This document shows, one piece after another, positions 20,864 through 34,642 of a stretch of DNA of 64,000 nt; within the stretch, counting starts at the first letter, position 1, and each line of letters begins with the position of its first letter. The notes under the pieces were generated by a model. The model worked only from the letters and a program-made list of their open reading frames with translations, ran no database searches and was not told where the DNA came from. Location of the stretch: assembly GCF_022201045.2 (NCBI RefSeq), contig NC_068558.1, forward strand, positions 8,523,501 through 8,587,500. The letters run 5' to 3'. The DNA comes from Citrus sinensis. Its lineage: Eukaryota; Streptophyta; Magnoliopsida; Sapindales; Rutaceae. The position numbers and the translations under genes were made by a program.

Positions 20864-23800
20864 TCAAGGCAGAACCTTAATAATCATAATCGCCGCCTCC
20901 TTGTGTATCAGCTCATTGTACTCGTGACAATCGAGATTCTACAAATTTGCAATAATTTTCAATTACACTTACAAATGGTGGCACAGACATTATTTCCTAG
21001 TGATGATTGAGACAGACCTGCACACAATTTGGGCAACCAGACTCTCCAAGACAGCGGCAAGATGTGACGAGCTCTAAAGCAGCAACTAAAAGCTCCGTAA
21101 AATATGGTTGAATCTATTACACATCCAAGTAAACCATGTTGAAAATAAGATTTAAGCTAAGAAAAGAAGCCATCTGCCATACCTCACCGACACATCATCA
21201 GTCAGCAAAAACAGACTTGAAACTATCAAATGGTTTTAGGCAAAAATTAAAGAGCCTAATCTATTAAAAGCTTGGAGCATTATTGAAAATCAGAGCAAAT
21301 GATTTCTTCAAAGATTTAAGCCAATTCTTCCTTTTAAAAGTAATCAATTCATTTTCATGTCAGTCACCTGCTTTGAAACACCAGTCCCTCCAGGATGCCG
21401 ATCATATAGTAGAATTCTTTCTGGAAAATAGCGGGAGTCATGAGGGTTTGGACACTCAGGAGCCAAGTCGGAAAAGTTGCATCTTACGTATCTACATACC
21501 AAATTACAAAGATTCAGAAAACAAAAATGGACAAGAATATAATCTTTGAAGAATGGGATGCTTCAAATGATGAACAGAATCGAGTCTGACAAATCTGGCA
21601 GCAAGTAAGCTTCAGATATTCACAATGCAATGTAGTTTCACATCAGCAAAAAAAAACCCTTCCGGGCATCATTAGATGAAGCTACCATTTGGTTGTTTTC
21701 AACATAGGATTGCCAAAAATCAGACACAAGTCACTCATTTTTTGTAAGATTAGAGTATTAAAAACTTACATCGGCACTACATGTAGAAGAGCATGAGAAG
21801 CAGCATGCAAGCCCGAGCGGAATGAAAAATTTTGCTCCACCACTGCTTTTACTGATTGTGGAACTTGAATCCAAACTGCCTGTGTATGTTTCAGTGTGAA
21901 AATGACTCAGGACATATACAAAACTAGAATCATTATACACAGCATCATGAAAAATAATAATTGGAAGTAACAGCTTTATTATAATTTCCTATGGAAAACT
22001 TTTAGTTCATACGATTATCTAGTCAGATAAAGTACTACTATATCAAAGATTATTGTTTCCTCCTTATATATGATAGAAACCAGACGGAGTAGTTGTTACT
22101 TTGCAAGAATGTGCTTATATATGTAGAGACATTGAATATTAAGCATAACTGATCCAGTAATATGATTATCAAAAGTAACAAATTCATTATGACATCCATA
22201 GAGAACCTGTGATTCGTATGAATATTTAGGCAGATAAAGTTCAACTGTATCGAAGATAATGCCGCTTCCTCTCCATAAGCGATAGAAACCAAACCAAGTA
22301 GTTGTTACAGTACAAGCAAGTGCTTGGGCTGTTGTTTTTGTTAATTGATCCTTGGAAATCTTTGTCGCATAAGCCTGAATATAGTCAGGACAAGCAGCCA
22401 GTCAGCAATTCAGTACTTCAGTATTTAACAAGAGTAACCTTAAGAATGCAGTAGTATTTAACAGTACTTGCAAGTCCCTCAAGCAAAATAAAGGAAATCT
22501 AAATCTCAGCTTCAAGCCCAAAATATTAACCATTTCAAAAAAGGCCATACAAATCCTCTGCTTACTGCAATGCCTATTCGACCACTTGTCCAATAACTAC
22601 TTTCCACTTTCCCACAACACAAAATATACCCTAGGAAGACATCATTTGGACAGTAGGTTTAAGAAGAAAGCACTTGTCATTATTTAGCTCCCAAACGGAG
22701 ACTTTTCCCAGGAGGACAATTTGCAATATACAGCATGTAATGCACATTTTTTTCCTTTCTCAGAAAACAAACAAAATCATCATCCAGTATCTCCATATGT
22801 TCACTATCCTCCACGACAGAGGATCTTCTCTTCTCCTGAGGTGGGAAGCCTTTATCAAGGAAAAGCACCCATAAATATTGAAGGACAACTGTCATGTCCT
22901 ACACACTACAGTGTCATTCTCCTAGAAGCGCATGCTAGTTACATGATAAGGCCAAAAAACCATTAACCAAATACAGCATATGGTTGTTGGCGTTAATACT
23001 TCATTAACACATAGTAATACACACATTTTTTAAACATTCCGGGACTCAATATTCAAGATTTGAAATATAAGCTATAGCTTTTTACCCTAGTATTAACTGT
23101 ATAATAACTGAAAATAATTCACTAATTATCAAATATCACTGAAAGAGCACAAAACTGCAGAACAAAAGATGTGGAATTTACTAATGTAAATTATAAAGAC
23201 TAATAAAAGGTAAAAAGGACTAACTTGTAAAGAGAGTTCACATACATTATTACCACCACTGACATGAATATCTGTGTAATCACGAGTCTTTGTGAAATAT
23301 TTAAGATCTGCTTTCTGGCACAGAGCAATCTTACTTGATAAATTTAACTCCTTGACCAGATAGGTATGCCCTTGGTGCATGTACACAGCACCCTCATATA
23401 CCTGGATCATGAAATATGACAAAAAATTAGATTATTGTCTGAAAGGGGGATCAGTCAACAAGTTCCAAGAAAAAAAGAAAGCTATACAGCAGAAATAACG
23501 ATTAAAACTTATACAACCTGGAAAAAAGCTTTGCTTTCCTCAATCTCTTCAAGAACTTCATTACTTTGCATATCTATTACTTCGTATCTCTCAGATTCTA
23601 TTGCTCGAATACTGATAGTGTGTGAAGGCATTTTCTTCAAATATGAAAGCATACAACAACAGGCACAATAACAATTAGATGACATTTGAATAAAAATCAC
23701 ACCCTACTAGCTTGAGAAAATGAGATATATTAAAACAAAACTATCTACCAAAATACCTCATGCCCAATGTATTCAAAGATTTTAGCAGAAGAATCAAGTG

Positions 23801-26800
23801 ATGGATCAGAACTGAGATATCCTCTATTTTTAAGGGTTGTTATGGCACTGCTTAGACCAGATCCAAAATATTTCTCATCATAAATCAAACTCAGTGGGTG
23901 TTCAAGTGCTGCACAGACCAGATGCTGCTCAAGAACCTACACTTTGCGATATCAGGAAAGATGAGCATCAATTAGCAGCCTAAGATTGTCCTCAAGAAAG
24001 TATCCATCTACAAGAAAGAAATAAAAATTCCAAACCTTATGATTTTGAGCATCAATATGACAACACTCAATTGGACTCTTGAAGAGTTTCTCAGGATATT
24101 TCATAAAATACTGATCAAGAGGCCCTTCAAATGCAACATATACAGCAAGAGATGGCCTTTCTCTTCTCCCAGACCTACCAGCTTGCTGCCATAGGCTAAG
24201 ATACAAAAGAAAAAGAACACAGCATAAATTTTGAAACAAATAGTAACATTGCAAACAAAATGCAGAGATGACAAAGAACATTACCTAGCAATACTACCAG
24301 GAAAACCCAAATGCAGAGTTACATCAATGTGTCCAACATCAATACCCAACTCAAGAGCATTTGTTGCTGCAACACCGCAAAGCTTCCCACCAAAAAAATC
24401 TCTCTCTATTCTCCTTCGATCCTGCTCCCATCGTCAAACAATGTCAAAACAAAACAAACAAATGCCAGTACTACTACTATCCAAAGTGAAAAGTCAAATT
24501 TGGGAAAATATCACAGCACAGACAAACAAAATAAAATGTCAAAAAAGGAACTTTTTTCTTTTCAGAAAACAACAATCCACTAAATTATATACAGCATGGA
24601 GGTTTTACCAATGAGTCAACAGTAAGGTATGTAGTACAGAGAGAAATCCCTGTAAACCTATCTGATATCAGCATGCACACATCCAGTACAATGCTGGCAA
24701 CAGCATCCCTATAGTATTCTTATCAGGGCTGTTTAATTCAATCAGTGAACTTCCATAGGTTAGGATGCTCATTTATTGGTTTGCAAAACAGCATTGGGGT
24801 AATATCATAAGACAATGCAAGGAGAGTTGAACTAGGACACTCGGATAGTAGGTTACAATATCATAAGCATTCATGAAGCAACAAATCAAGAAGTACAGCT
24901 CTTACAGAATTGCAGTACAGGTTTGAAACCCTAGATTGATTTAGAAAGTAAAACAATTAAATACAAGTGAAGACACCACATCAGAACCTCTGGAATACCT
25001 CTGTATGCGGAATATTAAAATCCTTCAACTACAAAATAGAATCATTTATTAATGGAAAATCAGAAATAACAGACCTCAGCTACATAGCCAGCACGATAAA
25101 CACATATAGAGTCAACCAGATGGGGTGCTGTCTCCTCAAGAATCTCACGCCTATCATAATCATCCCAACAAAACATCATTTCCTTCCAGCATTTAAATAT
25201 CAATAAAATAAATTTGACAGCTAAAAAAAATGAAATAGTTAAAAAAATAAAAAGGACATAAATATTGATGCATTCGACTGAGATGTGAACAACAAGACAT
25301 ACGTGTAAGATAAGACGAGCTCACAAAGTTTACGTGATCTACAAAAAGCAATGCAACGAAGTCCATGCTGAACCATTTCTGCAAAGAGATATGAAACCTC
25401 TGAAATTGGGCTGCAAAAAGAGAGAAGACAATAGGCCAAGGCACTATAGTATAAGGAGAGATGGATAACAAAAGAAAAGTCCTCAAATTTAATTGACAAA
25501 CTTATCAATCAGAAGAATTTAACTATACTACCTTGAAGTTTTATTGGCAGCATTACGTGTATCATCCATGTCAGTCTGACTTTTATTCAAGACCTGAAAT
25601 CTGGCAGCATTAGCACCAACATCGATAAACCCTGCCACTGATTATTTAGCTGCAGTTAACTATAGAAAAGTACATCTCAGCAAAGAACTTACGCTTCTCA
25701 GACATGAAGTTGGATTCCAGAGGACAAAAAGCTTTTGAGCACAAGGACTTCCATCATTTTGAATCAGCTCCAATGTTGATAAATTTGCAAGCTCCTGAAG
25801 CATCAGAAGAGTTTCATTTTCAGTCCATGAATACAAGCATAATGATAAAACATATAGAATATAAGACTCCTACACAGATGCTCCGTAAACGATTTAGACC
25901 TCAAATCTACACATCAGTTCCGTGCTTAATTGTCTCAAAAAAAAAGAAAGGAAAAGTATCCGTGCATAAAAACCAATCTCCATGTCATCAGCAATTCACT
26001 TGCAAAGATATATTCTAACCTCAATTCAGTGCTTTAAAAAAATATCATCAAAGGACTAGGTCACATTATAGGGAGGCAAGTGATGGAAAAACCAAGAAAA
26101 GATTCTAAACACCAAGGTGGAAAAGCAACTAAACTATCTAGTCCATAATTAATCTGTGGAAACTGGCTCAACTATGTGCATGGGATGTCGTCCTGAAGAT
26201 TAGCAAGTATTTCAGGATCCACTCGTTAAGAAGAGGTCATAGTACAGTCATCTCTTTACTCTTCTTCACCTTGCAATCGTTAGGATAATACAGCATGTTT
26301 CAATTAGTTACTACAACAGGTATCATTTAACTCAACAATCATCCAGAAAGACTGTATTGACAGAAGTTTACAGCTTTCTAAAATTGCTCAGATATTGCAG
26401 AACCCATATGTATAAACTTTTCCAGAGAAAAAAAGAAAGAAACAGAGAAGAGAAAAGCAAAGAACAGAGGTACCACCATTGTATACCTCAAGAAGTTACC
26501 ACTATAAATTATAAGTTATGCTAACAATCAGAGAACCTAATTAGTGAATATTCTCCAGGAATCTTACCAAGCAATGCTCCCGAGGATTAGCAGAAGTTGC
26601 AGTAGAAAATACAAAAGAAGGATCACTACCATAGACTGCACATTAAAGCAGAGTGGATTGGTTTCTTTGAGTAAATAAGAGAAAGGAACATGAAGGATCT
26701 AATAGAATGATCCACTGTCTCTGTGACTGAGGAAAAATTGTACCATGAGAGCAAAGCCGGCGAAGTCTTCTCAATATAAGAGCAGTATGGCATCCAAATG

Positions 26801-29800
26801 CTCCCTTATAAGCATGAGCCTCATCAATCACTACAAACCTAATGAATAAGAATATTAAGTAAACCTCCGTTGTCACAAGTGAAAACGCAATTAACCTTCA
26901 AAGAGATAAAACATAACATTAAAAAATCTCACTGAAGGAAGAATTTCGTAACCTAAATCAACCATCATAGGGCAGGAAATCTTACCTAAGATTTGACAAA
27001 ATTCTACTAAATTGCCCATGATATGGCAAGATTGACATATGTAGCATATCAGGATTGGTTATCAACTGCATGCCAGATGACTCGAATTTTAGCACACAAC
27101 TGGGTGAGATGATTAGCTTATGAAAAGAATCCCATTTGAGACAGCTAAAACTTACTAAAGTACCAGTCTAGCATTATCACGAAGCCACATCCTGTCCTTC
27201 TGACTTGTGTCACCATCATATACCCCAACATCTATGCTAGCATCAAATGCTTTGGTCATAGCTAGTAAAGCTCTTAGTTGATCTTGAGCTAGGGCCTACA
27301 TGCATGAACAAGTTCAATTATCTAGATGTAACAAAAATGATAAGACAAAGATCCCAATTTACCCAAATAATTCACAGAAAACAAACAAAATTTAAATGAA
27401 TTGAGAAGAACGGAAAATACAGATTGCAGAACCCTAAAGCGCAGGGAATTTAAAAATATACTGCAATTAACCTTGGTTGGAAACATATAGAGAGCACTTG
27501 ATGATAAATCGTGGGACAATGCCTCCAGAACCGGCAGGTTATAGCAAAGTGATTTCCCACTAGATGTCATTGTTGCCACAACAACATTCTTCCCGGCAAG
27601 AGATGCCATTATCGACTCTGCCTGAGAAGATAACAGGGATTAAAACCTCTTGAAGAAATACTGGCTTCGAGAAGATAAATAAGTAAGAAAACAAATTCAC
27701 CTGGTGGCTGTATAATTTAGATATCCCAGTAGATTTAAGAGCAGATTTTGTGTTATCCGACAGTGCATCAGGGATTTCTACAAGAACAGCTTTCCTAGCA
27801 CTGATGTCTTCTACATGCACCATCTGTATCAAACAAACATCCAGAAACAGCACAAAACCCTCTCAATCAGACGTTAAACAACGGACATCACCCAAAAGTC
27901 TTATTAAGTGTCTTGTTCAAACATCAGGGTGCTAGGTCCAAAAGGTCTTGTGGATTCTTGGCATCTTTTCTCTTCTTTTAGCTTAACTTTTAAGAAAAAG
28001 ATCTTGTAACTTAATTTCTGAGAAAAATTATAAAAGTAACCTGTCCCTGAGATCCAATGCCTTTTCTGAGATGTTCAACCATTTCCAGTGGTAGCAATTG
28101 ACTTTTGTCCTGCAGGGTCAAGAAGCCGGTAATGGCGATATAGGTCTCTTACATAGACTCACAGAAAATCTTGGACTTGCAAAGCCATATATTGCAGCAA
28201 ATGATTCTGGAACCAACGATTCATGGGTACAGAAAAGTTGAATAATTTCGATTTTGATATGGGCAAAAACTTTTCTGCTAAACCTATCATAGTCAAGGTC
28301 TGAATACCAATTTATTATATCTGCTGAGAAGTTAACTCTAAAGTAAAAGGCAGGAGTATAGTTTTAAGCTAGAATTCTCATGTAACTCAAAACAGCAAAC
28401 AAAATAAATCAACACTTAATGGTGAGAATCCATACAACTTTCTAATCCTGAATATACTATCAACTGATCTCTTAATGGCTAAACCACCCCAAGCACCCAC
28501 CGATCCCCGCCCACCCAAAAAAAAATATAAAAATAAAAAGCACTAAATCACTTGACCTTTACAATCTAAAAGATACTACTGGTTTGATTTTTCTGCTTTC
28601 TGCATCAAAATTTCTTTCGATAAGGTCAGAGTTTGCATCTTAAAAGAAGATACAGAGAAGTATGACCACCAGCTAACATGTAACCACATAGATGAACACC
28701 TACACTACATCGCCTTTGGAATGAATGAGAACTTGAAGTAGAGGACTGGCTTCTTCTTGCCCGTTTTACTTCATTGCCTCTCACATCAGTTCTGCGTTCC
28801 TTCACATATGTGAGCAAATCCTCCACGGAAAGAGACATGACCCTTTTTTGGAGTTTACACTGCAAGAGGGAAAAATACCTTCAAAATTATCCAAAATCAC
28901 AATTATGCCACTGTCAACAAAATCATGTATTCAGTAGATTCCCAAATTTATATATATATATATAAAGCAAAAAGTCAAGGTGCACTACTCAACAGAATAA
29001 GCAAAAGGTGGTGGCCTCCCAATCTAAACTAGACCTAGAAAATAACTCTAGAAATACACTTCCAAAATGCCATGTAGCAAAACCAACAAAGATATCAATG
29101 TCAAGATTTATTCATGGAGTAAGAAAAGATTAGAAATTCGATTTTGAGAATATCTTATTCACACAGGTAATTTGGTGGAGTATGCATAAGTATTGTCAAG
29201 ATTAATAGTTTAATACTCTCAAATCCTTGGGAAATGTAGAGCTTGAAAGCATGGGACTAGAAATGAAAGCAATGCACCAAAAATATCAGAATCAAGAAAT
29301 AGATTAAGTAACTTTAGATGAAGAAACTAAGGCCTTATATATGATATTAAAACTATGACATAAAATATGTCATTGATGACATATGTGAAATAGCATAAAT
29401 GAAATGAATAAACAAATTGAAATCTGCAAACTCATGTGTCCAGACAGAAGGAACTAAACATACCATTAACAAATTAACAGCCTCCCAAAGATTAGTTTTA
29501 AAGGATCTTTCCCTTTTCTTCATTGCATTAAATATCTTGGACAGAGAAATGGCTTTTTGACCTGTGAATGGGAAGCAAAAAATGAATGGAAATAAGTTTG
29601 CTCAATGTGTAATAATTTCAAAAATATAAATAAATGTTTATTTTCAGTGATACCAGATCCAAGATTGTCTTCAACTTTATCTCTTTCTTCTGTTGAAACA
29701 TTGATGATAACAATGGAATCATCATGGTTCTTAGACTCCATATCATCATTTGCAAACTGTACCACCTGAGAGATACACAACTCATATGCTTAAACAAATT

Positions 29801-31010
29801 AAACAAAAGAAAAAAGAACAGTTATGCCAGTCCAACTGCTCTTCAGTTACAGCTTAAGTAGTTACAAGGTTGGACCGTGGTTAGGAAAGGTCTTAGACTC
29901 AATCACACCAAAGGATAAAAAGTAAAAAATTAAACATGAAAGTCCTTCCACTGGAGTATCCCATGAAATGAATATAGTTCTAGAAAATTCAACCAATTAC
30001 CTTAGGACAAAGAACAGCAAGATTCTCAATATCCTCAATACCAACTCGAACTCCAAACTTCTCAAGCTGGTTCAGAGCACCCTTCACATGACTCAATATG
30101 ACCTTCTCCCTCCGTAGTTGAAGATGCGCAGAAAAGATGCTTACGAAAGCAAATGCCTCCACGATTTTCTTCAACCAAACCGGACATAAGCACGAAGAGT
30201 TATCACCTCTGCTCTTGTTCATTTCCCTGCCAGTACTTCTCCTACTCGCTTCTCTTAACAACATGCATTTCCCTGAATACGGATCAGATAAACAATTCAC
30301 CGACTCTAAAACCTCAACAAACTTCTCACAATTCTGTCCCTCAAGTGCATTCTTGCTCGTAGACCGCATCACACTCCACAAAAAATCATAAGGGCGCCCC
30401 CCTTGATCATTACACTCGGCACCCCTCTTTCGTTTCGTCTCTAAAGGGTCACTACTGATGCAGCCAAATGGCATACTATAAGCATTATTACACTCCGGTT
30501 TATCATTATTAACACTGTTTGATTCTTCTTCGTGCAAAGAAGAAAACTCTTGCATCATATCCGAATAAGTAGAATCAGCAAACTTATTCGAGATTAAGGT
30601 TTCTTTGGCATAGTCTGAGGAGGTTTCAAACAAACCAGTTTTTTCAATTTGCGGCTTTTCCTTCTTTGAGAATGGAATTAGCACAAGAAATTCCCCGGGC
30701 GCCGTCGGAAAGTTGCTTACTTGACTTTGCACACTCATTTTAACACCCTGTTACAATTTTTATAAGATAAAATTTTTGCATTTTAAAATAAACAAGTGAA
30801 TTTAAAAAAAAAAAAAGTTATGGACATAAAGAGAGGGATTTGGAACGGTGCCTTGAAAAAGAGGTGAAAATTGGGGGAGGCGGAGGCGGGAGGGAAATTG
30901 AGCTTCAGGAGAAGCTTGAGGTCGTGAACGGTTTTGCCGGACGACATGGTAACAGTTGTCGTTTCACCGGTCAGCGAACGTACTTCGATTTTTCTCTCGC
31001 GCTCTTCCAT
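20864..31010 (-). CDS. HRQ1: HRQ1-like DEAH-box helicase with ubiquitin-like N-terminus
   Basis: Twenty-six minus-strand exons join in frame to 1219 residues: 31010-30852, 30747-30001, 29765-29654, 29561-29464, 28859-28704, 28109-28041, 27823-27701, 27621-27472, 27295-27164, 27065-26986, 26838-26744, 26635-26568, 25794-25693, 25593-25532, 25410-25303, 25150-25075, 24421-24285, 24195-24036, 23936-23757, 23634-23518, 23401-23246, 22374-22207, 21879-21770, 21491-21368, 21113-21018, 20938-20864. Residues 1-80 look ubiquitin-like. Helicase motifs: TSSGKS (507-512, Walker A), VVIDEAH (611-617), FVFSTATSANP, and QQAGRSGRR (828-836, motif VI). The end carries a Cys-rich DUF1998/MZB-type zinc segment (CRCLGESGCPNC). 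HRQ1 proteins are RecQ-related 3'-5' helicases in DNA crosslink repair; that role is inferred. The first intron seems to be GC-AG. Resembles At5g08110 (from memory). Confidence 0.88.
22009..22118 (-). pseudogene. Decayed duplicate of helicase exon 22
   Basis: Inside the intron between exons 22 and 23 lies a degenerate copy of the distal part of exon 22. The two align at an offset of about 207-209 bp, sharing 'cagataaagt' and 'gatagaaacca' and then 'agtagttgttac'. The copy carries an in-frame stop after GFYH and an indel, so it is not a usable alternative exon. It lies in tandem, same orientation. Confidence 0.8.
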
Positions 31011-31197
31011 TGTTCGGTCTGACGTCGAATGCAACTGCCAACGAATTTTGAAGAAGAAATTGAGGGTTTCGCCTTCAAGGCTTTGTACGGGCTTTGGCGG
31101 GGAATTAATGGGTTTATTTTCTTCTTACTTGCGTGGCACTCGTAAGCACCTCACGGTTCACGTGTGCTTTTCACGCACGTGCGCCTAGGCGAGATGA
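31011..31197 (-). promoter_or_regulatory. Presumed helicase 5' UTR and proximal promoter
   Basis: The 190 bp upstream of the helicase ATG are GC-richer than the surroundings and contain 'cacgtgtg' and 'cacgtgcg' (31160-31181), both with a CACGTG G-box core. The fold-back element at 31207 begins directly upstream. Confidence 0.4.
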
Positions 31198-31206
31198 TTT
31201 CTTCTT

Positions 31207-31974
31207 GGGTTAATACTTAACTAGCGCTGGTTGCGTACAAAAAAAAAAATTCGCGCTGGTTGTCACATATTTTAATAAATTTAAAAAAATAACACATTTT
31301 TAAAAAATATTTGAATAGATGACAATTTATTAATTTTATCGTTAATTTTAACGAAAACAGTAATTAATTATAAAATAACATTTTTGTCATTGGAATTATT
31401 TATAAAATAATATTTTTACCCCTATAATGGTTACAAAATGACATTTCTATCCCTAAAATTTGTTACAAAATATATTTTTGCCCCTACTTAATTATTTTTT
31501 ATTTTTAATGAAAATTATAAAAAATTACATTTAAGTGTAATTAATAGGCTTTTTTGGGGGTTAAATCATACAATTTTTTTTTAAAAAAAATTTCTTGTTG
31601 AATCAAACTTTGCCGTTAAATTTTGTTTGATTCAACAAGAAATTAAAAAAAAAATTGCATGATTTAACCTGAAAAAAGCCTGATAATTACACTTAAATAT
31701 AATTTTTTATAATTTTGATTAAAAAATAAAAAAAATAATTAAGTAGGGGCAAAAATATATTTTGTAACTAATTTTAGAGATAGAAATGTCATTTTGTAGC
31801 CATTATAGGCAGAAACAAGATTTTATAATTAATTCTAGGGGTAAAAATATAATTTTGTAATTAATTTACTATTTCCGTTAAAGTTAACGAATTGTCATCT
31901 GCTTAAGTATTTTTTTTAAAATGTATCACCTTTTTTTAATTTATCAAAACGTGTCAACTAGGGATAATTAACCT
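31207..31974. mobile_element. Long fold-back element (MULE-type), 9-bp duplication
   Basis: A 768-bp, nearly full-length inverted repeat with its centre near 31607 ('aactttgccgttaaattt'). Arms of about 350 bp run from GGGTTAATACTTAACTAG to its inverse. TTTCTTCTT is present at both borders (31198-31206 and 31975-31983). The left arm holds a small extra duplication of 'cgcgctggttg'. There is no ORF. Long terminal repeats with a 9-bp duplication fit a Mutator-like MITE. It sits about 200 bp upstream of the helicase start. Confidence 0.8.
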
Positions 31975-32045
31975 TTTCTTCTTTTATTTTTGGATTTTCG
32001 AATGATGTTGTATGTATTTTTAGGGCATTGATAGTAAGAGTGTAA

Positions 32046-32421
32046 GAGCATCACCAAAAGACTCTTCAAATAAGATTTTATTACTTATTTGAAGAGTTAC
32101 ATCAATATTTAAAGCTCCAAAAGACACTCCAATTAAGATTCTTCAAATAAGAAATAATCATCTCTCTTTAAATTTAAAGAGTTACTTTCTCCTTCTTCAA
32201 TTTATATTTTATTACTTTTTGTTGAAGAAAAAGAGAAATGTGCTTTAATTACTATTGAATTTTTATTTTAAAAAATCGTTATTTAATTAAAATAATATTA
32301 ACTCATTTCTATTTGAAAATTTTTTTAGAGAATAATATCTTTTTTCACTCATCTATTTGCCACATAGGTAAGCAAATGAATATTTAAAAAGTAAAATTTA
32401 TAGAGCCTTATGGAGATGCTC
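32046..32421. mobile_element. Tourist-like MITE (PIF/Harbinger), TAA duplication
   Basis: Ends are GAGCATCACCAAAAG and the inverse of GAGCATCTCC, each flanked by TAA (32043-32045 and 32422-32424). It is 376 bp with no ORF, and has the common plant 'GAGCATCTCCAA' terminal motif. Confidence 0.7.
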
Positions 32422-32746
32422 TAAGACTAGTGGGGATCCTTAGATTTAAGAGTTTTAATCTAAATCATTCATTTAATATAATAGATAATTAATTAATTAA
32501 TTAAAATATAATAGGTAACTCATAGGTTGTTGGTAAATATTAATTTTAAATTAACATTAATTTAGAAAAAAAGTTACCCACATCCCCAAGGTTTGTTTAA
32601 ATAGTCATACAAATCTCCTTAGTTTTATAAATGGTCACATAAATCCATGTTATTTTATCAATGACGACTAAAACAACTAAATAAACTCTATATTTTCATA
32701 TTGGGATTGTCTTTAATTTTTAGAATTTAAAGACCAATTATTAAAA

Positions 32747-33458
32747 GGGAAAAGGACAAACACACTCCCAACATTTAGACAAATGGACAAAAACCCCCAT
32801 AATATTTCAAAAAAGACATTTACATCCCAATTTACTAACGAAAACAGTTACTTTTAACGGAAATAGTAATTTTATTATATAATTACCGTTATACCCTTTT
32901 AGCACATAAAAAAATTGTTAATTGTCTAATTTGTCCATACATTGTTAATAAAATTACAAATGTACCTTCATTGCCCAATTTCTCTATTTAAATTTTTATC
33001 AAATTCTCTCTTCTATTGGATATGTTATTTAATACAATTAAGATAAGATTTTTGTAATTATTGTTGTAACCAGTCTTTATTTTATTTTATTGATTATACA
33101 AGTTTAAATGATTGACATATAGATAATTGTTATTCTTATGGCATTAATAACTAATTTTATTTATTTTTATTCTTGATTAATGGATTAAATTTATTTGGCT
33201 TGAAGAGAGAATTTGATAAAAATTTAAATAGAGGAATTGGGCAATGAGGGTATATTTTAATTTTATTAACAATATATGGACAATTAATAATTTTTTTTAT
33301 GTGCTAAAATGGTATAACGGTAATTATATATTAAAATTACCATTCCATTAAAAGTAACTGTTTCCGTTAGTGAGTAAGGGTGTAAATGTCTTTTTTAAAG
33401 TGTAATGGGAGTTTTTGTTCCTTTATCTAAACGTTGGGGTTGTATTTGTGTTTTTCCT
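32747..33458. mobile_element. Fold-back element (MULE-type), 9-bp duplication
   Basis: Terminal inverted repeats of about 200 bp begin GGGAAAAGGACAAAC and, from the right, AGGAAAAACACAAAT. TTATTAAAA flanks both ends (32738-32746 and 33459-33467). Length 712 bp, no ORF. The text is unrelated to the neighbouring fold-back at 31207, apart from shared 'cgttaattttaacgaaaac'-like phrases, so the two may be distant members of one group. Confidence 0.75.
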
Positions 33459-33467
33459 TTATTAAAA

Positions 33468-34175
33468 TTCAATTGCAAGACATCCACGATCACCTGGATT
33501 CCTTCCTCAAATAATTTTGTTCATAAATTATTATTTATATGCTTTACACCAGTAGTTAAATTTATATTAAATATATTAGTTGAAGCTCCCATAATTTATT
33601 TAAGATAAGCTAACATTAAAATATTTCATAAGTTAAAAAGTTAAAAGAGTTAAATAAGTAACAGTCTATCAGCTTGCACCATATCAACACTGATAGTTAA
33701 TTCTTACCTACATGCTTTACATGAATATCTAATTTTATATTCAAGCCTTTGTAGTACTCTAGGCAACAAACTGACATATCTTAGACCATGGCTATAAATA
33801 CTCCAGGCAATAAATGGACAATACGTTAAACTAGAAGGACAAGCTTTTTATTCTAGTTAAGGGTTAATTAAAAAAAATCGTAAGTTAACATTATACACCC
33901 CCCGTGATTTGGAAGGAGACTGTTACATTATAAAAAATCTCCAGATTGAAAATACAACTGAAATTCACAAGAATTCACTATAAAATCAATTCAAATAATA
34001 AAAACAGTTCAGATTCTTTGGCACTGTAAGTGCTATGGAACAAGCAATACTTGTCAAGAACAAATTACCGCAATACTTGTCAAGAACAACTTATTGAATC
34101 GCTTTCATATAATCATTAGGAAATAGAGACAGTCTTCAAGTATCCAATTGTAAATATGTGAATGTGAGAGATAAA

Positions 34176-34206
<31 letters not shown>

Positions 34207-34640
34207 TTCACTATATCTCTATTTTTTTTTACTCTTTTATATTTAAAATCACCTTTTTAACCGGTTTGTTAATTGGTTAAAATATTTTTAATATAATTAA
34301 AAAATTTCATTACTCAAAATAATATGTACCGTTGACTAGATCTAACGGTATATATTTTTTACATTATTAATGCCATAAAAAAATTATAACATCATAGATG
34401 GACCCTTATTTATTTGCTAATTCTAAATTTTCTTTCTTTTTTTTAATTTCTTCTTTAAATAGGTATAAAGCACCACTCATACTTCACCCATGATAATAAA
34501 TAATTGGCGACCCATTAAGTGACATTATTAATTATTTATATAATTTAACTAAACTATTGCATTTTTATTTAAGTAGTGCTATTGTGCGAAGGTTCAAATG
34601 TATTGTGAGATAGTACAAGTACATCACTTTTAATAATTTA
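33468..34640. other. Intergenic, nothing recognised
   Basis: AT-rich sequence without a gene. A (GA)n microsatellite lies at 34176-34201. The text around 33856-33910 resembles an element end but no partner was found. Confidence 0.45.
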
Positions 34641-34642
34641 AA

